This document shows positions 50,005-61,268 of a stretch of 64,000 nt of DNA, piece by piece. Under the pieces are notes generated by a model. That model searched no databases. It was not told the DNA's origin and worked only from the letters and a program-made list of their open reading frames with translations. This DNA is from Maylandia zebra. Taxonomy: Eukaryota > Chordata > Actinopteri > Cichliformes > Cichlidae. Positions within the stretch are counted from its first letter, which is position 1; every line of letters starts with the position of its first letter. The position numbers and the translations under genes are program-made. The stretch lies in assembly GCF_041146795.1 (NCBI RefSeq), contig NC_135181.1:1228501-1292500 (forward strand), read 5' to 3'.

Positions 50005-50010
50005 AATAAA
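50005..50010 (+). terminator. prkrip1: Polyadenylation signal of prkrip1
   Basis: AATAAA occurs about 400 bases past the stop, with a second AATAAA shortly after. A genomic A tract does not follow. Confidence 0.6.
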
Positions 50011-51712
50011 ACTGAATAATAAAAACACCCGGGTGTTGTGCAAGTTGCTCACAATGAAACCCAACAGCCAAGATGATACTTAGACATGTGATTGATGCTT
50101 CGATGTTCTCCTGTGCAGCCTTGTGAAGCTGCCCCTGGCCCAGCCTGTTGCCTGTGGGTACAACAAGCTGCAGAAAGCAACTCAAAGAATGAAAAGGCGT
50201 GGCTCCTGGAGGCTCGGGAGTGTCACGTGCGATGTTCTTTGCACAGACCCCTGCCTCCCACGGTGGTGACGACCTCCCCCGGTAGCCGTCACCTTTCTTG
50301 AGGCAGGTAGAGTAAAATCTGGCAGCCAGATATTGTCTGAAACAGGGGAAGCTCTTCCTGTCAGACACTGTTCAGCTGTCACACTGAAGCCTTTGGGAGG
50401 CTTTGCTGTTTAGTTTCAACTATTAAAAACACTCAGAACGTTTGTTTGCTTCAGTGTAATAGTTTGCCTGTGCCTACTTGTTAGTTTGCTCCTTTAATAC
50501 AAATAAGAATATAGCTGGAAGCGAGTCACTGCTTTCCATCAGGTTTTGGGTTTCTTCATTTATACTTATTTAGTTAGAAAATGTTGTCATTCCTTCAACC
50601 TGAATCCTTGACCGATGCTGCAGATTAATGTTAGAAATGTATGTCATACTTTTACTTGTGCTCAGTATCACATATTCCCCGTTGGATTTAAAAAAAAATG
50701 CACATTTCTCCTAATCATATTAAATTCAAATGATTTCCTTTAAATGTGATACCTGAACATGTTTTAAAACAACATTTGCTCTCTTCCTTCTTTGGTTTAA
50801 ACTTTTTCTTTTATTTAACAAAATGGGCCAACGGGACTTAAATAAAATGTGTTTTTGGTCTTTTTATGGTCTGAAAGTCATTAAAAAATGTTTACCTAGA
50901 TTCACAAAATATAAAAAGTGTTTCATTGAAAGAGCTGTTAATGTGCACGTGCTTTATGATTTTAAGTATCTCTTCAAAAATTCATCCTGTCAGCAAGAAC
51001 AGAAAAAGGATGTTTGATGTACACGTGGCTTTCTGTTAGCTGTAGTGAAACACATTTAGGTCTTAGGAGTGTATCTTTAATATATTACTGGATATTTTTA
51101 TTTATGATTTATTTTAATACCCGATGAAGATCAGTTACAATTTTTGACATTTGTTTTTTTTCCTGCACAGCTGTTGTTCATTCAGGTGAGTTTTCAAACT
51201 AGCTGCTTATTATTTAACAAAAGATTCAACTTGAGAAAATGTATTTATTAGCTTTCAGCCCTCCTGCATGTGTATATGTTTGCTGAGTTGCACAGCTAAA
51301 GAAGACTCGCAACCTTTGATTTGACCTTCACAAAAGTAAAGGAGTATTAAAATGAATTATTTTCATCTATAATTAACACGAGAGCTCTCTGTGCATATTA
51401 TCACACTGTATTTGCATCATATAGTTTTTTGAATAGTGATGCATTGAGGAGGACATTTCCACAAGCCTGACTGTAGATACGGATTGGTGGAAGAAAAAGT
51501 AGAAAGGATGAGGTAAGAAAAGACAAATCATAAAGAATGAAACAAGTATTGGCGAGGAAATGAATCACTAATATCCAGCGTACCATTTTAATGCACTTTA
51601 TGTGTTTGACCTTACAGCTCATTATCTCCCTATAAAACACTTGTGAACACATAAGTGGAAGAACCTTTGGGAACAAATGAAAACTTCTAATCAGACAAGC
51701 TAACGTGTGTTT
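50011..51712. other. Intergenic sequence, nothing recognised
   Basis: AT-rich DNA with only short, unconvincing frames. It separates prkrip1 from the hatching-enzyme gene, whose 3' UTR presumably occupies the right-hand end. Confidence 0.5.
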
Positions 51713-52504
51713 TCAGCAGCCGTACAGCAGGTTGATCCTCCTGATGTCCCAGTAGGACATGCCCTGCCTCTGGCCAATCTGGACGTTGCGGTTGGGGATG
51801 GGGGAGATGGTTTCCCTGCCATTGATGGAGAAGGCTGTTCTTTCATAGTGCATTATGGAGGAGTAGTCGTAGGGAGTGTTGAGGTTGTTGGTGTCCTGCT
51901 TGTCGAAGTTGTAGGCCGTCTGTGGGTCGATGTTCTCCCAGTTGATCCTGACGTAGTAGTCGCGGTCGCTCCTGGTCTGCTCGTGCTGGAAGCCCAGAGC
52001 GTGGTTGACCTCGTGCTGGATGACGCCAAAGTAGACGCAGCCCTGCCTGTTGAGAGACAGAACCTGCTTCCCTCCCTGTCTGCCCAGAGGAGAGAAGCAT
52101 CCGTTCTGGCTCTCGATGCTGATGTAGTCGTTCTGGTCCTTACGGTCGACAAAGCGGACACAGGTCTGGCTGTGGAAGGACTGCAAGGCATTTCTGATCA
52201 GCTGCCTTTCCCCGCTGCTGTACTCACTGCTGATGGTGAAGGGAACCGTCACCAGGCCGTTGTTGTCTTTCTGCCACAGGCAGCTCTGGTAACTCTGGCA
52301 TTTAATGGCATTTCTGCTTTTTGGAAGCAGGATGTCTCCTTCCAGCAGGATCTCGTTGCTGCCATTGTTTGCGGTCAGAATCCTGGTGGTGATATCGACG
52401 GTGTGGTCTTCCTCCACCTGGCCCTCTCCTCCTCCTCTTTCCTCCATGAGAGGATGAGCCTGAGAGAGGCCGAGCAGGAGCAGCAGGCTGACAGAGGGAC
52501 TCAT
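51713..52504 (-). CDS. hce: High choriolytic (hatching) enzyme, astacin metalloprotease
   Basis: This secreted zinc endopeptidase swells and digests the egg envelope at hatching. The uninterrupted 263-residue frame fits the intronless HCE genes of euteleosts. A signal peptide (MSPSVSLLLLLGLSQA, 1-16) is followed by a propeptide with the zinc-blocking EGD (Asp57) and a maturation site after KSR64. The mature domain has the zinc site HEVNHALGFQH (His164, Glu165, His168, His174) and the Met-turn SIMHY (Met218, Tyr220). Cysteines are at 69, 75, 115, 136, 156 and 263, the six-cysteine astacin pattern; no CUB or EGF domain follows. All catalytic residues are intact. A TATA box lies upstream, and copies of the 5' flank recur at 53161-53315 and 62205-62349. 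Confidence 0.96.
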   Translation of the reverse strand: MSPSVSLLLLLGLSQAHPLMEERGGGEGQVEEDHTVDITTRILTANNGSNEILLEGDILLPKSRNAIKCQSYQSCLWQKDNNGLVTVPFTISSEYSSGERQLIRNALQSFHSQTCVRFVDRKDQNDYISIESQNGCFSPLGRQGGKQVLSLNRQGCVYFGVIQHEVNHALGFQHEQTRSDRDYYVRINWENIDPQTAYNFDKQDTNNLNTPYDYSSIMHYERTAFSINGRETISPIPNRNVQIGQRQGMSYWDIRRINLLYGC

Positions 52505-52600
52505 CTTCAGAGTGGGTCTGGTAGCTGTGGAGCTTCTTTGCAGAGCTGCTGTGGAGAGACTCCTCGGAGCTTCGTGTCTGACACAGTTGAGTCGCAGGTC

Positions 52601-52606
52601 TTTATA
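52601..52606 (-). promoter_or_regulatory. hce: TATA box of the hatching-enzyme gene
   Basis: On the minus strand the sequence reads GAGTATAAAGACC, about 100 bases upstream of the ATG. This leaves a short 5' UTR beginning near 52575. It suits a strongly induced hatching-gland gene. Confidence 0.7.
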
Positions 52607-52755
52607 CTCTCCTCTACAGGTGTGTCTGCAGGAGTGTTATGGGCTGAGGTCAGTAGTAATAAGGGGGCATTAGTCCAAGATGGCAGCCAACCAAACCGGT
52701 TTGACAACCGGTTTGATGGTTTCATGCGTGTGCCCGTTCAGGTGTGCTCGGGGCA

Positions 52756-52794
52756 TGCTAGTTCATGACAGAAAGAAGCTGTCATGAACTAGCA
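52756..52794. repeat. Perfect 16-bp hairpin at the palindrome edge
   Basis: TGCTAGTTCATGACAG (52756-52771) and its exact reverse complement (52779-52794) are separated by seven bases. The last base coincides with the first base of the left palindrome arm. Confidence 0.9.
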
Positions 52795-53160
52795 AGACAG
52801 AAACAATTAAAAATTAAGCTAAAAAATATTTATCACAGAAATACAAAACTATAATAACTTTGTTCAACAAGCGTTTAATTCTTTATAATCAAAAAATTGA
52901 TCCGTTTTCTGGGACACCCTGGTGTTGTCTTTCACAGTGAAGATGATGTAAATATTGTGAATGGTTTTATTTGCATTTCATCTAAATATTGTAGCTGTTT
53001 CCCCGTGGGTACAACATGACGTGTTCTTTGTGCCCTCCACTGATTCCACTTTTTAATCATAGAAATAGTTTAGTTTTGGTTTGTTTAAGCTTTGTGGTTA
53101 AACACGTCCCACCCAGTAAAGTAACTGTGTTGATCCGTCCACAGACCTGACATCACACAG

Positions 53161-53315
53161 CATGTCTGACACAGTTGAGTCGCAGGTCTTTATACTCTCC
53201 TCTACAGGTGTGTCTGCAGGAGTGTTATGGGCTGAGGTCAGTAGTAATAAGGGGGCATTAGTCCAAGATGGCGGCCAACCAAACCGGTTTCGTGCGTGTG
53301 CGCGTTCAGGTGTGG
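53161..53315 (-). repeat. Gene-less copy of the hatching-enzyme promoter (left arm)
   Basis: This is nearly identical to 52575-52745 from the start-site region (GTCTGACACAGTTGAGTCGC) through the TATA box to TTCAGGTGTG. It lacks about 22 bp present in the gene-linked copy near 52700-52722. No astacin coding sequence follows it on the minus strand before the gene's own upstream region. Confidence 0.9.
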
Positions 53316-53509
53316 AAACACACAGGGCGTCAGAGGGGTTATATGAGTTTATGTGTTTTTAACTGGGTTTTAATTTAATCAAACCATAGGGTTTTTTTAA
53401 TTAAACTATTTTTATCACTTAGGTGTGTCTCAACATTCAGTTATGCAGACATATGTCTTCTTAAAAGCAATTCTTTGTTTTGCAGGCGGAGTGGAAGCTG
53501 TTTTGGTTC

Positions 53510-54472
53510 CAGTGTTGGGAAGGTTACTTTTAAAATGTATTCCATTACAGAATACAGATTACATGCCCCAAAATGTATTCTGTAACGTATTCCGTTACGT
53601 TACTCAATGACAGTAACGTATTCTGAATACTTTGGATTACTTAATATATTATCATGCATTTTTACAACTACGTGAATGTACTATTGCTGTGTGATTTATT
53701 ACTATTACTGAAGGTCCGCGGCTCTGAACCGTAGTTAAGGGACCTCTGGCTGATACGTCGGGTTCGTGTCGGCTCGTAGCCGAAAAATAGCTTTACTTTG
53801 TTGTGTGGGTCAACTTTGCTAGCGAGAGACAGAGAGAGGCGTTGAAAGGCTGCTCCAACGGAACTTATTGTTTCGGAGGAAAACACGAACACAGCGTACA
53901 GTCGAGTCTTAATAGCTTACTTACAACTGGGCTCGTCAGGCTCTCTGTTTGGCTGCAGTGGTTATTATTATATTTACATGCTTCCAGCTCCCGTTTCTGC
54001 TCGATGACAGCTCGTACTTTTCCTTTTTCTCCCTCCTCGCTCACAGACACATAACGTGTATGGCAGTCCATTCTCCCTGCAGCACGGACTACACTGCCTA
54101 TGATGCTACATTCTTTAGAGCTATGCTTGTAGCATTCTGCCTGTTAGCTTAGCACAACAACAACAACAACAACAAAAAGGCGCTCTCTCACCCAGGAAAC
54201 ACACAGAGAGAGAGCGTCACCCTGTAACCATGGCAACCATAACGCTGCCGCCTGGAACAACAGAACGTAGCTGTCAAACAAAACTCAAACAGTCCTGACC
54301 CGCCACAACATGAAACAGGAAAGTACCGCAGTGTAATCCATTTATTTCAACAAAGAAACTGTATTCTAAATACCACCTTTTTAAACGGTAACTGTAACGG
54401 AATACAGTTACTCATATTTTGTATTTTAAATACGTAACGGCGGTACATGTATTCCGTTACTCCCCAACACTG
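53510..54472. mobile_element. hAT element with an empty site in the other arm
   Basis: It begins CAGTGTTGGGAAGGTTACTT and ends AACGG, then ATTCCGTTACTCCCCAACACTG. The flanks are TTTGGTTC (53502-53509) and CTTGGTTC (54473-54480). The right arm at 62003-62010 carries a single uninterrupted GAACCAAA, i.e. the pre-insertion site. There is no transposase frame; the termini are rich in GTAACG/GGAATAC repeats. Confidence 0.88.
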
Positions 54473-55693
54473 CTTGGTTCACAGTGCACCTTAACAAAGA
54501 GGGGCTGCTTTTCATTTACATCTAGTCAAAAGTGTTGGTGTTTTAGTCACACTAATTTTGTGATTCTGACAATATCTCAGCTTGCAGTGATGCCATTTCA
54601 TTTCATCAAACCACTAGTTTTAATTTAACTAGTTTTTATGCATCTACTGGGGTTTCTTTCCAGGGTTGATGCGATCGTTTTATTTAAAAATCGGGATTTC
54701 AGAATGTTGAACTAAGAGTGAGACAAAGCCAGCTAGTTTTTAACACAGTAAATGGTCACAAATAACATTCAGTCCTTTAGAAAATAAATGCTATTGGGCT
54801 ACTTCTAAAACACGTTGCACACCATGTCACCTTTCCCCCCAAAGCAACCAGTATCGCTCTTATCAAGCTAATCGTGTTTTAATCACACTCATTTTGTGAT
54901 TCGGATGTCACACCTTGCAGCGATGCAAGCATTTTATTTATTTAAAAACGGATCAAACGGGCATTTCTCCTGTAAGGGGTTTCATGGTTTCAGAGTAGTT
55001 TTTAACACAACAGATGGTCGCAAATAACATTCAGCTCTTTAGAAAATAAACGCTGCAGTGATACTTCTAAAACCAGTCGCCCAGACCCGCTCCGTCTTTT
55101 CAGCAGCTGGCTAATTGTTTGAATGTGTTCAGGATTACAAAAGCCCACCGTGGGTATCATTTAATTGTTGGGATTCCTTAGGAAAAGGTAAAAGCCGGCA
55201 GGTGTACCAGTCGAGCAAGGTCTCGCCTACTTTCTGAAGTAAGGTTCAAGGTTCAAGGTTCTTTATTTGTCACATGCATAGTTATACAAGTATAACACAC
55301 AGTGAAATGTAGCCTGACACGCTCCTCGACATGTGCAAAAAAATTGAGGGGGGGGGGGTGTAGAGGAAGAACATTATATATATGTAGTATATACATTGGG
55401 TGAATGTGCAGTAGTAGCAGCAAGCAGGTGAATTCTGTACATTAATATGAATAGACATCTGACTATTTTACAGGATAGACAATATAAACAATATAAACTC
55501 CTCTTGAGTCTCTCTGTCCTTGCCCGGAAGATGCGGAACCTTCTACCAGTAGCCAGCAACAGCGGTCCCTTAGGCCTGTCTTGGCCAGTTACACCGGATC
55601 TGAGCAACTGCGTGCCCCACCCTCATTGTTTTAAACTTGCACAGCAAGGTGATGCCCTGCAGGTGTATAACCCCCCCTCCCCAGACTTATAGG

Positions 55694-56419
55694 CAGGAAA
55701 CAGGAAAGGTATCGTAGATTTAAAGACACATCTTCATTGAAGCAAAGGGAACTCACTAATTATGAGTAGCCACAGTTTAGGGACACTTTCTCAAATAAAG
55801 AGGATTTCATCATCTGCAGTTGGTGAAAAAAGTGCCACATTAAAAACAAATCAGCAGATCCACAAAGTGTGGATACAGACTCTTTTCAACTATAGTGGTA
55901 GACGTACGCTTCATTACTTATCAACATACGTTTCAAAGGCTTGCATTAGAGTGCATTGGTGCACACTTGGGCATCTTTTATTTAACATGGTTATACCACT
56001 GTGAATTTTGCTATATAATATACTTAAGAGTCTATCATATGTTTGACATCCAGCAAAAAATTCAAAAAAATATATTTTTAAATCAGTAACTTAGCAAATG
56101 AAATGTTTTTTGGACAACAAATGAGTCACGTTTTAAAAACAGTTTGAATAATCTGCGCTGCCAGACAGACATTTATGAAGCGCTGGCTATAACACACATG
56201 CTTACCGTGTGAAAGGACCGCGGACGTCTTGGAGCAGAGAACCTCGTTGTATTGTCGCTTTTCTCTTATGCATAAGCAGCGCTGGCTGGTCATGAACGCT
56301 CTGTGTGGGTAGAAAATGGTCTGCACCGGCGCTGGTCCTGACACGAAATGGCAAGGGTCTCACGCTCTCAGGAGCGCTTCATATAGGACCGGGTGCTTCC
56401 AAAAACAATAGATGGGGTG
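55694..56419. other. Central spacer of the palindrome
   Basis: 726 bases of AT-rich sequence between the innermost matching blocks. I see no gene, no obvious internal symmetry and no repeat family. Confidence 0.5.
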
Positions 56420-56691
56420 CCTATAAGTCTGGGTGGGGGCGATACACCTGCAGGGCATCACCTTGCTGTGCAAGTTTAAAACAATGAGGGTGGGGCACGC
56501 AGTTGCTGAGATCCGGTGTAACTGGCCAAGATAGGCCTAAGGGACCGCTGTTGCTGGCTACTTCAGAAAGTAGGCGAGACCTTGCTCGACTGGTACACCT
56601 GCCGGCTTTTACCTTTTCCTAAGGAATCCCAACAATTAAATGATACCCGCGGTGGGCTTTTGTAATCCTGAACACATTCAAACAATTAGCC

Positions 56692-57344
56692 CCGCTAGCT
56701 GTTCCCCGGCAGACCCCAAGCAGCTGGGGAAAGAGGGCGGCTGGGTCACGGTGAGGAGGAAGCATAGTCCTAAACAGAAGCCCCAGGTACACCACCAACC
56801 CGTTCATGTGTCTAACCGTTTTTCCCCACTCGGCGACACACCCGCCGGGGGTCAAACTCTGGTAATTGGTGATTCTGTTCTCAGACATGTGAAGCTAGAG
56901 ACACCGGCAACCATAGTCAATTGTCTTCCAGGGGCCAGAGCAGGCGACATTGAAGGAAATTTAAAACTGCTGGCTAAGGGTAAACGTAAATTCAGTAAAA
57001 TCATAATTCACGTCGGCAGTAATGACACCCGGTTACGCCAATCGGAGGTCACTAAAATCAATATTGAATCGGTGTGCAGCTTTGCCAAAACAATGTCGGA
57101 CTCTGTAGTTTTCTCTGGCCCCCTCCCCAGTCAGACCAGGAGTGACATGTTTAGCCGCATGTTCTCCTTAAATTGCTGGCTGTCTGAGTGGTGTCCCAGA
57201 AACGATGTGGGCTTCATAGATAATTGGCAAACCTTCTGGAGGAAACCTGGTCTTGTTAGGAGAGACGGCATCCATCCCACTTTGGATGGAGCAGCTCTCA
57301 TTTCTAGAAATATGGACAAATTTATTAAACCCCCCAAAATATGA
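56692..57344 (+). pseudogene. LINE ORF1 with SGNH/GDSL esterase domain
   Basis: ORF1 of L2/CR1-clade LINEs often encodes an esterase-type domain. The hallmark blocks here are VIGDSVLRH (nucleophile Ser codon at 56873-56875), HVGSNDTR near 57013 and [12 protein letters not shown] near 57262 with the Asp/His pair. All catalytic residues are present, and the frame is open to the TGA at 57342-57344. The natural start appears lost at the 5' junction; the open frame extends back into palindrome-arm sequence. The element lacks its reverse transcriptase, so the protein has no cis partner. Confidence 0.75.
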
Positions 57345-57839
<495 letters not shown>

Positions 57840-59662
57840 TAAAAGGGAGTTTTTCCTTCCCACTGTTGCCAAAGTGCTTGCTCATAGGGGGTCATATGAT
57901 TGTTGGGTTTTTCTCTGTATCTATGAAGCGCCTTGAGGCGACTTATGTTGTGATTTGGCGCTATATAAATAAAATTGAATTGAATTGAATTGAATTGAAA
58001 AGACGGAGCGGGTCTGGGCGACTGGTTTTAGAAGTATCACTGCAGCGTTTATCTTCTAAAGAGCTGAATGTTATTTGTGACCATTTACTGTGTTAAAAAC
58101 TAGCTGGCTTTGTCTCACTCTTAGTTCAACATTCCGAAATCCCGATTTTTTCTTTCTTTCTTTCTTTCTGTCCCGTTTGGCTCTTTTGCATCAGAATTGT
58201 TGTCTAAAGGCAAAGGAAGATGCCCAACGGATTTACTTTACCACATTGACCATCCCAGCCTTGCCGTAATGGTCCATTTGATTCACCTTTTATTGTTCAT
58301 TTTATTTTCATTTGCTGAATACGGGACAGACTTGACTGGGGGAAAGAGAAACAGCTGAGAAGAGGGATGGGGGAGAAGGGCAAAAGACAAAAACCAACAG
58401 AATGAGCAGAAAAAAAAAAAGCATATATCAATCACCTGGATCACCTGCTGAGAAAGAAAAAGAAAACAAGCAGAAGAGAACAAGAGTAATAGAATAAACA
58501 ACATCACAATGATATATGGGAATATGACAGTAAATACTAAATATTAAACATTATTGTGCAGCACATAAGATCAACAGAACACAGTGTGCTTTGAGGTAGG
58601 AGCCAAAAAGGGTGTAGTTTGTGGGTGTGATCACCCGTGTGTACACCTGTGAGCATGGACGCTTGTTTTTAAAAGGTTCCTTCATGTAATGATCTGCTAG
58701 GGAGTGTGGGGGGGCCACAGCCCCGTCCTCCAGGGCATGAAGCAGGTATGGAGGAGATCAAAACTCCAGACATCCAGAGGCCCCCAGAACACAAGAGACC
58801 AAGGAAGACCAACAGAGAGGCAGCCGCACCACTGTCCCAGAAAGAGCTGAGGAGAGTCCCAGATGAGGGCTCACTCAGCAGCCGCGGAGCAGAAGCCAGG
58901 GGGAGTTGCAGTGACGCGCCCGTGAGCTCCGCCGGCAGCCAGCTGCGCCTGAGTGACCGAGCCCCAGGCCGAGAGGCCGGGGGCACCCCACCTCCGAAGT
59001 GGCCCGAGCGAGCCCCAGGCTCCAGGCCCCGATAAGCGGCCGCCAAGGAGTGAGCCAGTGTGTACCTGGACGCCCATCCCCAGACACAAAGAACCACCAA
59101 CGCACCGATGTCTGAGGGAGTCCGCCACTGGCAGGGGAAGTGGTGGTGGAGATAGGCCTCCAAACCTTGGAGGGCCTGAGATGTCCCCAGAGAGGTGGCG
59201 CCTGATACCCAACCTGACATATAGACACAGACATACAGGCACACACAGACACAAACATCCATTCCCACCCTCATGCTCTCATATGCACTTACTCCACACT
59301 CAACCAACGTGGAGACAGACATAAAGAGACGCTGTACACACGATCACACTCCCCAAGCGTACTCTACAAACCGGGTCTAGGTACCCTTGCCTCTGGAGGG
59401 GGGAACTGCACCCAGACCCAGGTGGTGTTACCCTTTTCCCTGCGGTGGGGGGAGGCAGGCCGCCCCGACTCCGCAGCAGCAGGGAGGCCCCACACTCCAG
59501 ACCGCAGTCGGACGGCCAACTCCTCCTCCTAGCCCCCCCGCTCCAGCAGGTCGCAGAGAACGGGGGTGAGAGAAGACTCCAAACCTCCCTCCACCCGCTC
59601 ATTGTAATGTTGATGCATGTGTGTTCTAAGGTGCAATTAAAACCCAGGAGGGCATGGAGCTA

Positions 59663-61268
59663 CAGTGGGGCAAAAAAGTGTTTAGTCAGCCACCGATTGT
59701 GCAAGTTCCCCCACTTAAAATGATGACAGAGGTCAGTAATTTGCACCAGAGGTACACTTCAACTGTGAGAGACAGAATGTGAAAAAAAAAATCCATGAAT
59801 CCAAATGGTAGGATGTGTAAATAATTTATTGGTAAATTAGGGTGGCAAATAAGTATTTGGTCACCTCAAACAAGGAAAATCTCTGGCTCTCACAGACCTG
59901 TAACGTCTTCTGTAAGAAGCTTTTCTGTCCCCCACTCGTTACCTGTATGAATGGCACCTGTTTGAACTCATCATCTGTATAAAAGACACCTGTCCACAGC
60001 CTCAAACAGTCAGACTCCAAACTCCGCCATGGCCAAGACCAAAGAGCTTTCGAAGGACACCAGGAAAAGTATTGTAGACCTGCACCAGACTGGGAAGAGT
60101 GAATCTACAATAGGCAAGCAGCTTGGTGTGAAAAAATCAACTGTGGGAGCAATCATCAGAAAATGGAAGACATACAAGACCACTGATAATCTCCCTCGAT
60201 CTGGGGCTCCACGCAAGATCTCATCCCGTGGGGTCAAAATGATCATGAGAACGGTGAGCAAAGATCCCAGAACCACACGGGGGGACCTGGTGAATGACCT
60301 GCAGAGAGCTGGGACCAAAGTAACAAAGGTCACCATCAGTAACACACTACAACGGCAGGGAATCAAATCCCGCAGTGCCAGACGTGTTCCGCTGCTGAAG
60401 CCAGTGCATGTCCAGGCCCGTCTGAAGTTTGCCAGAGAGCACATGGATGATACAGCAGAGGATTGGGAGAATGTCATGTGGTCAGATGAAACCAAAGTAG
60501 AACTTTTTGGTATAAACTCAACTCGTCGTGTTTGGAGGAAGAAGAATACTGAGTTGCATCCCAAGAACACCATACCTACTGTGAAGCATGGGGGTGGAAA
60601 CATCATGCTATGGGGCTGTTTTTCTGCCAAGGGGACAGGACGACTGATCCGTGTTAAGGACAGAATGAATGGGGCCATGTATCGTGAGATTTTGAGCCAA
60701 AACCTCCTTCCATCAGTGAGAACTTTGAAGATGAAACGAGGCTGGGTCTTCCAACATGACAATGATCCAAAACACACCGCCCGGGCAACAAAGGAGTGGC
60801 TCCGTAAGAAGCATTTGAAAGTCCTGGAGTGGCCTAGCCAGTCTCCAGACCTCAACCCCATAGAAAATCTGTGGCGGGAGTTGAAAGTCCGTGTTGCTCG
60901 GCGACAGCCCCAAAACATCACTGCTCTCGAGAAGATCTGCATGGAGGAATGGGCCAAAATACCAGCTACTGTGTGTGCAAACCTGGTAAAGACCTATAGT
61001 AAACGTTTGACCTCTGTTATTGCCAACAAAGGTTATGTTACAAAGTATTGAGTTGTATTTTTGTTATTGACCAAATACTTATTTTCCACCCTGATTTACG
61101 AATAAATTCTTTACAAATCCTACCATGTGGATTCATGGATTTTTTTTTTCACATTCTGTCTCTCACAGTTGAAGTGTACCTCTGGTGCAAATTACTGACC
61201 TCTGTCATCATTTTAGGTGGGGGAACTTGCACAATCGGTGGCTGACTAAATACTTTTTTGCCCCACTG
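59663..61268 (+). mobile_element. Tc1-like transposon, copy B (intact transposase)
   Basis: Starts CAGTGGGGCAAAAAAGTG and ends TTTTTTGCCCCACTG, with TA at 59661-59662 and 61269-61270. The ~200-bp inverted repeats contain matching inner and outer blocks (IR/DR). Left and right repeats differ at several positions, and the left has a few changes from copy A. Confidence 0.96.
60029..61051 (+). CDS. Tc1 transposase, 340 residues, apparently intact
   Basis: This enzyme cuts and pastes Tc1 elements into TA sites. The frame starts at the ATG in CCGCCATGG and runs without interruption to TGA. Residues 1-120 hold the paired-like DNA-binding region ([20 protein letters not shown] is the first recognition helix area) with the linker LPRSGAPRK. 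The DD34E catalytic core has Asp153 (WSDETK), Asp244 (QHDNDPKHT) and Glu279 (PDLNPIEN), the same numbering as Sleeping Beauty. The Gly-rich strand [15 protein letters not shown] is present. Length and motifs are complete. Compared with copy A, codon 23 is Lys. Whether it is expressed is unknown. Confidence 0.96.
   Translation: MAKTKELSKDTRKSIVDLHQTGKSESTIGKQLGVKKSTVGAIIRKWKTYKTTDNLPRSGAPRKISSRGVKMIMRTVSKDPRTTRGDLVNDLQRAGTKVTKVTISNTLQRQGIKSRSARRVPLLKPVHVQARLKFAREHMDDTAEDWENVMWSDETKVELFGINSTRRVWRKKNTELHPKNTIPTVKHGGGNIMLWGCFSAKGTGRLIRVKDRMNGAMYREILSQNLLPSVRTLKMKRGWVFQHDNDPKHTARATKEWLRKKHLKVLEWPSQSPDLNPIENLWRELKVRVARRQPQNITALEKICMEEWAKIPATVCANLVKTYSKRLTSVIANKGYVTKY

Larger units (their letters stand above)
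52794..55693 (+). repeat. Left arm of a ~9.9-kb imperfect palindrome
   Basis: Read as reverse complement, this arm matches the right arm in five blocks: 52794-53509 with 62003-62717; 54473-54715 with 61716-62010; 54700-55090 with 58000-58150; 55090-55245 with 56560-56690; 55540-55693 with 56420-56555. Arm-specific insertions explain the gaps. Here they are a hAT (53510-54472) and a ~290-bp A/T-rich retroposon-like piece (about 55245-55535). Within the arm, 54480-54830 and 54870-55090 are also related to each other as direct repeats. Confidence 0.85.

Noticed and set aside
51707-52768. 353-residue open frame antisense to the hatching enzyme
   Set aside because: A by-product of codon bias in the true minus-strand astacin gene; low complexity in Val/Ala and no domain.
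58669-59602. Overlapping long frames in the GC-rich segment on both strands
   Set aside because: Several frames are open at once, as expected from high GC. The translations are Pro/Arg/Gly-rich without motifs.
60010-60957. 315-residue open frame antisense to the Tc1 transposase (and its twin at 5287-6234)
   Set aside because: It is a mirror of the real transposase on the other strand. The same frame appears in both copies only because the elements are nearly identical, and it matches no protein family.
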